Part shown: positions 5,692 through 10,212 of the stretch, in pieces | Position numbering within the stretch: position 1 is the stretch's first letter | How the letters are laid out: each line of letters opens with the position of its first letter | NCBI GenBank assembly: GCA_903643055.1 | Contig: CAHJWV010000089.1 | Coordinates: 1 to 10,212, forward strand | DNA length: 10,212 nt | Reading direction: 5' to 3' | Origin: Burkholderiales bacterium | GTDB lineage: Bacteria; Pseudomonadota; Gammaproteobacteria; Burkholderiales; Burkholderiaceae | Notes under the pieces: generated by a model | Seen by the model: only the letters and a program-made list of their open reading frames with translations | The model's database searches: none | Told to the model about the DNA's origin: nothing | Position numbers and translations under genes: made by a program

Positions 5692-7398
5692 TCAAAGCGT
5701 CTTCAGATACTCCACCAGCGCCGTCTTCTCGTCTTCGCTGAGCGCGGGCGTCACACGACCCGCATAAGTATCGACCACCGCACGCAAAGTCGCCGCACTG
5801 CCGTCATGGAAGTAAGGCGCATGCGTGGACAGGCCGCGCAGGCCCGGCGTCTTGATGCCCGCCGCGAGACCGCCGGTGGGTGGCGTGACGGTGATGTGCG
5901 TGGAGATCACTGGCCCGGTGAATTCGGCCGTGCGGTGGCATCCCGAACAGCGCGCCTTGCCGTTGAACAGCTCGAACCCTTGCAACGCCAAAGCCTCGAC
6001 ATAGGCGCCCGGGGCCGGGCTGATGATGCTTCTCTGGAAGGCTTGCACGTCCAGCAGCGTTGCCGCGGTGATCACATTGCCGGGTGCAGCCGTCTCTGCG
6101 GCTGTCAGCGCATCGAGCAAGCTCTGCGGTGGCGTGATCGAGAGCGTCGGGGGCACGCTGCCGGTGGACGTACCGAAGGCGCCATTGGCATGCATCACCA
6201 GGTCATAGACCGCCTCGGCTTGGCTCGCCAATGAATTGTTCGGTATCGAAGTGCTCTTGAAGAGGCCATCGAAGTCGTACGCAAAGCCCTGCTCTTCGAG
6301 ATCGACGAAATTCCAGAGCGGCGGTATCCGCGTCGGGTTGTCAACGCCGTCATCCAGCGGGTTATCAGGCAATGCGCGGATGTCAAACCGCCCGGCGCCC
6401 CAGCCTTGCAAGAGGGCCACCGTCGGTGCCGAGCCTTGCGCAAACGGCGTCAGCGACAAGATGGCGCCGGCATTCATCGCCGAGTTCGGAATGCCATCCA
6501 CCGACAGCGGGCCAATCGGCAGCGGTGTGGCACCCGAACTCAATGTGAATGTCGTGGGCTTCACATTGACATGGCACAGCGCACAGGTAATGCCTGCGGA
6601 GGTCAAGGTGTCGCTCGACGCATCGGCATACACGCCTTTGACCCCGACGACGGCACCTGCCTTGATCAGCGCACGGGTCACGGCCGGGTTCTGCAGTGCC
6701 GCGTCTTTGGCCGCCAAGTCGGCACCGGTCAGCACGGTAACGATGGCGCTGGGCACCTTGGCCAGGTCCACCTGCACGCCGGCTCCCACCGCCTGCGCGG
6801 GGGTCAGCCCGTTCAGCAGCGTATGCAGTCCCAGCACGTCGCCGAAGAAGGCCTCATTGCCGAAGGTTTCGCCCAAAAAGGCGGTGCGCCCTCTCGCAAC
6901 GGCCGCGCCGGTATCGGCCTGCAGGCGGCGCTTGACCGCGACAAAGGTTCCTGGCGTTTTCGTTTGACCTACCGTCACGTTGTTGCTGACACGAAAGAAG
7001 TTGGCAGGCAGCCGTGCCCAGGTGCCGCCCGCGGGAAGCTCGGCGATCTCACCGAGGTCCGGATGCTGAGGAGCGGCTGTGGACTTGATCTCCACCGTCA
7101 TGGCGGTGCTCAGCACGGCGCTCGGCACGAAGCTCACGCTGTACTGCGAACTGTTGCTTTGCAGCGTAGAGCTCAGCGTGGGCGTGCCATCCAGCCGCCG
7201 AATCACCACGCCGGTGTCCTTGTCAAGCGCGCCCGCCGGTACCGTCAACTTGAAGTCGCCTGAGGGGCTGCTGACGGTGCCACCGGCCGCGGCACTGATC
7301 GGCGAAGAAGCCAGAACGACATCTCCGTCGCCATCGCTGCCACATCCGATCAGGGAGGCCGCCATGGCGGTCATCAAAACAATTCGTCGCACATTCAT
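5692..7398 (-). CDS. Diheme c-type cytochrome lipoprotein, CCP/MauG-like
   Basis: This 568-residue protein is exported as a lipoprotein. The N-terminus MNVRRIVLMTAMAASLIGC has a basic start, a hydrophobic core and a lipobox ending at Cys19. Gly at position +2 suggests outer-membrane sorting. Residues 39-58 (GGTVSSPSG...VPAGAL) resemble the start of a ZU5-type beta domain. Two CxxCH heme sites follow: CALCH (272-276) and CSGCH (484-488). The C-terminus has TPGLRGLSTHAPYFHDGS (517-534), typical of cytochrome c peroxidase/MauG-type proteins. The 212-residue gap between hemes and the roughly 270-residue N-terminal region exceed those of classical peroxidases, so the substrate is unknown; it may be a peroxidase or another diheme oxidase. 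AAGGAG (7409-7404), five bases before the ATG, supports the start. The gene stands alone and converges on the universal stress gene. The roughly 190 bases upstream (7410-7598) show no gene and no clear promoter match. Confidence 0.88.
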   Translation of the reverse strand: MNVRRIVLMTAMAASLIGCGSDGDGDVVLASSPISAAAGGTVSSPSGDFKLTVPAGALDKDTGVVIRRLDGTPTLSSTLQSNSSQYSVSFVPSAVLSTAMTVEIKSTAAPQHPDLGEIAELPAGGTWARLPANFFRVSNNVTVGQTKTPGTFVAVKRRLQADTGAAVARGRTAFLGETFGNEAFFGDVLGLHTLLNGLTPAQAVGAGVQVDLAKVPSAIVTVLTGADLAAKDAALQNPAVTRALIKAGAVVGVKGVYADASSDTLTSAGITCALCHVNVKPTTFTLSSGATPLPIGPLSVDGIPNSAMNAGAILSLTPFAQGSAPTVALLQGWGAGRFDIRALPDNPLDDGVDNPTRIPPLWNFVDLEEQGFAYDFDGLFKSTSIPNNSLASQAEAVYDLVMHANGAFGTSTGSVPPTLSITPPQSLLDALTAAETAAPGNVITAATLLDVQAFQRSIISPAPGAYVEALALQGFELFNGKARCSGCHRTAEFTGPVISTHITVTPPTGGLAAGIKTPGLRGLSTHAPYFHDGSAATLRAVVDTYAGRVTPALSEDEKTALVEYLKTL

Positions 7399-7598
7399 GC
7401 CATCTCCTTGTTTGAAGGTTCCGGCAGAAAGACCTACCGAGTCGCGCAGTGTAAGTAGATGTCATGAATGCGCTGGGGAATACTGCATGGCCCTTTCTGA
7501 CGTACGGGTACAGGGTTAGGACGGAAGGCTCATGGCAGCCTCGCCCTCGGTTGACGGTGTTAACAGCGCATGGTGTTGGAGGGAAAAAGCGCTAGCGC

Positions 7599-7925
7599 AT
7601 GGAGCGCCACAACCGAGATCTCAAGCAGGAACTGGGGTTGGGGCTGGGGCAATATGAAGGCAGAGGCTGGCGTAGATTTCATCACCACGCCAGCCAGCTT
7701 GCGCATCGTGGCCTACGGCTTTTTGATGAGGCAGCAACTGCGGCACCCCGAGGGCAGCAGCGAAAAACGCTGCAACGCGAAGAACCTGCCTTACCCACGC
7801 ACTACAAGCCTCGCGCCAGCCCAGCGCAGGCAGCGCCACGTGTCATCGTCCATCAGGCCTTGCGGCCGCTCATCGCCTCGGCCTTGCTCAAGACGCTTCC
7901 CGATGTCCGTACCGCCTGCGCGTAA
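7599..7925 (+). pseudogene. Decayed IS701-type transposase, C-terminal fragment
   Basis: The segment carries the C-terminal end of an IS701-family DDE transposase scattered over two frames. The frame of 7599 gives LKQELG and YEGRGWRRFHHHA (to about 7691). The next frame continues with SLRIVAYGFLM (7696-7728). The first frame resumes with PALPTHYKPRASPAQA (7785-7832), the other gives QRHVSSSI (7831-7854), and the first returns with LRPLIASALLKTLP (7860-7901), ending at TAA 7923-7925. From memory, IS701 proteins end with the same series in one frame: ELKQELGLGHYEGRGW, FHHHA, AAYGFL, PALP.DY.PRGSP and so on. At least four frame changes and a missing N-terminal portion show that it is long dead. 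A 10-base palindrome (GCGCTAGCGC, 7589-7598) abuts its left edge. AGCGCATGG occurs at 7565-7573 and again at 7594-7602. I could not find terminal inverted repeats or a target duplication. Confidence 0.75.
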
Positions 7926-7962
7926 ACCCAAGGCTACGCTTCGACCCAGTGAGACCAGACGT

Positions 7963-7993
7963 CGTGGCGCGTTGATTTGCGCGCCACGGTTTT
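7963..7993 (+). terminator. Hairpin followed by TTTT
   Basis: CGTGGCGCG (7963-7971) pairs perfectly with CGCGCCACG (7980-7988) over an 8-base loop. It is followed on the plus strand by GTTTTC (TTTT 7990-7993), so it looks like an intrinsic terminator for plus-strand transcription, possibly left from the transposase. On the minus strand it lies 14 bases past the hydrolase stop, where it lacks a U-tract but could still protect that mRNA end. Confidence 0.6.
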
Positions 7994-8006
7994 CAACTCA
8001 AACGAC

Positions 8007-9275
8007 TTAGCGAATGGCCCATCGCTGGTGAGCGCCGTTATTACAGGTCCAGACCTGCAGTGGCGTGTTGTTGTCAATGCCGCCACCTTTCACATCCAGG
8101 CAAAGGCCCGTCTGCACATTGACGATGGTTCCATCGGCATTGAAGCGCCATTGCTGATTACCTCCACCATTGCAAATCCAGAGGGCCAGCGTGGTTCCAT
8201 TCGCGACATCAAGACACCGGCCATGCACTTCAACCGTACCGTTAGAGCGGCGAATCATCTGCTGGTTGCTGCTACCGGTGCAAGTCCAGAGCAGCAAAGT
8301 GCTGGTGTCGGTGGTCTTGGGAGCATCAACGCAGCGCCCTGAAGGAACACCACTGATGCCGATGGCTTTGGGTAAATCGAACTGCACAGCTTGATAAGCG
8401 ATGTTTTGCAGCGAAGTGGCCTGGGCTGCAGTAACGCCCAGGCCGATGGCCGCTTCATCGTAGCCAAGGGTGCGTGGGTCGCGGCCTGTGATCTTGGTAA
8501 AGATGGTCAGCGCTTCCAGGTAACTGCCCCAGGCGCTTGCGTGGTAATAATCCGTGTTCCACAGGTTGATCTTGCCCCCATCGATACCGTCATACGGATT
8601 GCGATCGGCTACGCCGTTCTTGACGGCCATCAGGAAAGCATCGCCCACCGGGTTGATCCCTGCAATGTTCAAGTCTTGAGCCGCCGCTTCGTAATAGGCT
8701 GAATGGAGGTCGCCGTTCATCTTCTCAATCGACGTGCCGTTCCAATATCCGCCTGGCGTGCTGTAGACCTGGTCTGCGCGAGCCCAGGTGGCTGTCAGAT
8801 AGACCCTGGCGTTGGGGTTGGCGTTAATGTTCTTCGCGGTCTGGTGGATATATTGCTCAATCAACTTTGAATTGGCGTAGAGAGAGGCCGGGTTGCCAGG
8901 CGTGCCGATGTCCAACGTGCTGTAGTCCTGCATCGCAACCACATCGAACTTGGCACTGCCGATCAACGAGATTTGCGCCGTGTAGTGATAGTTCAGTGAC
9001 TGCGCGCTGACCGCCTCCATGCTGACTTCGTAGCTCAGCCCGACCACATCGGTCAGCTTTTTGAAGATGCCAGGAACGCCGCCGCGGCCTCCTCCATTGA
9101 GGTCGCGTACGTTCGCCGCGTTGTAGTGCAAAGTGGGCTCTGCGTTGCCGTGTGTAAAGCTGTTGCCGATGAAAAGAATCTTTGTTGGCCCGGCTTGGCT
9201 AAGCTGAGCCACAAGCGCGAGACCGGCTGCAGCAAGCAAGCGTTTTGTCATCTGGGTCGTTGATCTGCGATTCAT
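8007..9275 (-). CDS. Secreted SGNH hydrolase with C-terminal ricin-type lectin domain
   Basis: This 422-residue protein is probably exported by a Sec signal: MNRRSTTQMTKRLLAAAGLALVAQLSQA, with cleavage after SQA (about residue 28). The catalytic part (30-265) starts with ILFIGNSFTHG, where Ser39 fits the block I nucleophile. AMQDYS (114-119) lies where a GxND-like block is expected, and TDYYH (241-245) supplies the Asp-x-x-His of block V. This is the GDSL/SGNH esterase layout and resembles DUF4886-type members. From about 305 to 422 come three beta-trefoil repeats of a ricin-B lectin: CVDAP with NQQM, CLDV with NQQW, and CLDV with HQRW. Only the latter two keep the Gln-x-Trp motif. The lectin probably binds polysaccharide, so a carbohydrate ester is a likely substrate, though none is proven. 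The frame is open upstream to 9353, but a good GAGG at 9287-9284 favours ATG 9275. Base composition is less GC-rich than in the genes left of 7400, and a transposase remnant lies at its 3' side. Confidence 0.88.
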   Translation of the reverse strand: MNRRSTTQMTKRLLAAAGLALVAQLSQAGPTKILFIGNSFTHGNAEPTLHYNAANVRDLNGGGRGGVPGIFKKLTDVVGLSYEVSMEAVSAQSLNYHYTAQISLIGSAKFDVVAMQDYSTLDIGTPGNPASLYANSKLIEQYIHQTAKNINANPNARVYLTATWARADQVYSTPGGYWNGTSIEKMNGDLHSAYYEAAAQDLNIAGINPVGDAFLMAVKNGVADRNPYDGIDGGKINLWNTDYYHASAWGSYLEALTIFTKITGRDPRTLGYDEAAIGLGVTAAQATSLQNIAYQAVQFDLPKAIGISGVPSGRCVDAPKTTDTSTLLLWTCTGSSNQQMIRRSNGTVEVHGRCLDVANGTTLALWICNGGGNQQWRFNADGTIVNVQTGLCLDVKGGGIDNNTPLQVWTCNNGAHQRWAIR

Positions 9276-9287
9276 TCCTGTTTCCTC
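9276..9287 (-). promoter_or_regulatory. Ribosome binding site that fixes the hydrolase start
   Basis: Read on the minus strand, GAGG (9287-9284) lies eight bases before ATG 9275. This favours the internal Met and its signal peptide over the 26-codon longer frame beginning at 9353, whose extra residues (Arg/Ala-rich) do not look like a signal sequence. Confidence 0.7.
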
Positions 9288-9300
9288 GTTGAAGTGACGA

Positions 9301-9317
9301 GCCCGCAATGAGCGGGC
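9301..9317 (-). promoter_or_regulatory. Hairpin in the hydrolase leader
   Basis: GCCCGC (9301-9306) and GCGGGC (9312-9317) form a perfect 6-base stem with a 5-base loop. It lies 13 bases upstream of the GAGG ribosome site of the minus-strand hydrolase. It could act in the leader mRNA or be a protein-binding site. No alternative pairing partner was found. Confidence 0.4.
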
Positions 9318-9526
9318 ATTTGCCAGATCGGCACTGGCTGAACCGATGCGCAAGGCCCACCGCTTTCATTCACGTCGAGCGTTGGCACCGGATGTATCAA
9401 TCATGTCCGGGCAATTCAAGGTGCGGTGGGTATAAGCATTCGAAGTGCGTCTCTTTAGGCGTGCAAATTCAACGGGTGGTCCGTTTTCGCGTTCGAACTC
9501 GCAGAAATGAGGGATTGCTATCCAGA

Positions 9527-9544
9527 CCGTTCGAGATGGAACGG
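9527..9544. repeat. Short inverted repeat CCGTTC/GAACGG
   Basis: CCGTTC (9527-9532) and GAACGG (9539-9544) are perfect inverted copies separated by six bases. A third GAACGG occurs at 9595-9600. This is the size of a dimeric regulator site, but nothing names the regulator. Confidence 0.4.
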
Positions 9545-9768
9545 ATCGCCGAATCGGCCCATGACGCAGGTGCGGCTTCAAGTAAATGGTGATCGAACGG
9601 AATCAAGCCTCGCCGTTAATGCCTGACCATGCGCCGTCGAGGGGCCGGCCGTGAAAGAGCCGGAGTTGGCTCCATCGTTCACAGATAAGGCCGGTGCCAG
9701 CTCGGAATTTCAAATTCAAGCCTGGGAATCAACGTCTAAGGAGATCGCTTATCTCGCCACCGGGCGAA

Positions 9769-9801
9769 CGCTCATTGAGCGCCCTCTTGACCGTCATTGA
9801 G
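9769..9801. repeat. Hairpin plus direct repeat TCATTGAG
   Basis: CGCTC (9769-9773) and GAGCG (9777-9781) form a short stem over ATT. TCATTGAG within it (9772-9779) recurs exactly at 9794-9801, 22 bases away, about two helical turns. The 9-mer CGCTCATTG also appears, in opposite orientation, in the hydrolase leader hairpin at 9301-9317. Confidence 0.4.
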
Positions 9802-9933
9802 ACGTGCCACTCATCGTCATGCCACGCATCGCATACAAATTCCGGACAGGCTCATGGCGCTTGCTTCACTACGGCTCAATGGAACTCAGCCACATACACT
9901 TGCCCCTCGGAAATCCCTCCCCTGCTGCTTCTC

Positions 9934-10174
9934 ATGCCTCAGCATAAAAACAAGAAATACGTGCTCGGTTTATTGGTGGCGCTGCTCAGCGCTGGCATCT
10001 CTTACTATTTTCTTTTTAGTCGCAACACGCTGTTGAGAATCATCGAATCCAGTTGCCAGCCTGGGCTACCCAGCATGGGCGCTCTTCAGCGAGGTCGATC
10101 TTCTGCGCGGGTGGCGTGGCAACATCGAAGGCGACGTGAATCGCCCCGGGTTCCGTGGAGGCCAGTTGGTTTAA
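9934..10174 (+). pseudogene. Short membrane-anchored protein, apparently frameshifted
   Basis: From ATG 9934 the frame reads MPQHKNKKYVLGLLVALL and continues to SYYFLFSRNTLLRII: a Lys-rich start, then about 19 hydrophobic residues, as in a signal anchor (N-terminus inside). After about 10045 this frame turns Arg/Ser/Pro-rich. The frame one base over, open from 10037, becomes protein-like: ASLGYPAWALFSEVDLL, GNIEGDVNRPGFRGGQLV, then TAA at 10172-10174. By my count G or C fills the third position in about 70% of these codons, against about 50% in the first frame. One extra base between 10037 and 10055 would join them into a product of roughly 80 residues. It could be a real mutation, an assembly error at the contig end, or chance. 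No good ribosome site precedes 9934 and I do not recognise the family. Confidence 0.4.
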
Positions 10175-10212
10175 GTCAAGCCGCCACCGCAGTGGCCTGA
10201 CTGGCGAGATGC

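Larger units (their letters stand above)
9318..9933. other. Stretch without a convincing gene
   Basis: About 600 bases lie between the hydrolase leader and the right-end reading frame. They are less GC-rich than the rest, and no open frame has a recognisable domain, good start site or coding-like third positions. Visible structure includes an inverted repeat at 9527-9544, a GTTCGAAC palindrome (9491-9498), GGCCGGCC (9643-9650), GAGAT/ATCTC (9741-9755) and the repeats near 9769-9801. The hydrolase promoter should lie at the left end, but I see no clear -35/-10 pair. Confidence 0.5.

Noticed and set aside
7570..8010. A 146-residue plus-strand hypothetical protein
   Set aside because: Its only recognisable pieces (LRIVAYGFLM and QRHVSSSI) belong to the frameshifted transposase remnant. 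The rest is out of frame.
9308..9592. A 94-residue plus-strand frame and an overlapping minus-strand frame at 9366-9581
   Set aside because: Neither has a recognisable domain, a ribosome site or coding-like composition.
9694..9933. N-terminal extension of the right-end membrane protein
   Set aside because: The extension is Ser/Cys/His/Arg-rich with no structure. The protein-like part starts with the Met at 9934.
10183..10196. Hairpin GCCAC/GTGGC as a terminator
   Set aside because: The stem is only 5 bases with no T-run, too weak to call.

Overview
The window is GC-rich and densely coded, with products typical of a free-living betaproteobacterium. The OmpA-family envelope protein, KaiC-like ATPase, tandem-domain universal stress protein and diheme cytochrome lipoprotein all fit Burkholderiales (the Rubrivivax/Leptothrix/Methylibium type). 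That placement is inferred from protein flavour and codon use, not from a marker gene. The window looks like a whole assembled contig: its first 16 bases are Illumina adapter sequence, and it begins and ends inside or next to broken reading frames.

Layout. Positions 17-654 (+) hold the C-terminal part of an OmpA-family peptidoglycan-binding protein whose N-terminus lies off the contig. Positions 749-4416 (+) form a compact three-gene unit: a small unrecognised protein, a two-domain KaiC-like ATPase joined to it by an ATGA overlap, and, 3 bases later, a protein that fuses an apparently active GGDEF diguanylate cyclase to a histidine kinase. A hairpin and a 7-base-period repeat separate this unit from a universal stress protein (4603-5493, +). 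A long hairpin at 5641-5677 lies between the convergent stress-protein gene and a minus-strand diheme c-type cytochrome lipoprotein (5692-7398). Positions 7599-7925 hold a frameshifted remnant of an IS701-type transposase. A hairpin followed by TTTT comes next, then a minus-strand secreted SGNH-hydrolase/ricin-lectin fusion (8007-9275). The last 900 bases are less GC-rich and mostly without convincing genes. They end in a short membrane-anchored reading frame that appears to be split by a frameshift.

How the genes may work together. The 749-4416 unit is the most interesting part. A KaiC-type ATPase is translationally coupled to its neighbours and sits beside a single polypeptide carrying both c-di-GMP synthesis and histidine-kinase output. 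The aligned KaiC phosphorylation residues are replaced by Ala-Phe, so a KaiC-style phosphorylation clock is unlikely. No kaiA, kaiB or response-regulator gene is visible here. An ATPase-controlled signalling module feeding c-di-GMP and phosphotransfer, with a stress protein next door, is a reasonable hypothesis. The cytochrome and the hydrolase are separate minus-strand genes for the cell envelope or exterior. The hydrolase lies next to mobile-element debris and may be acquired.
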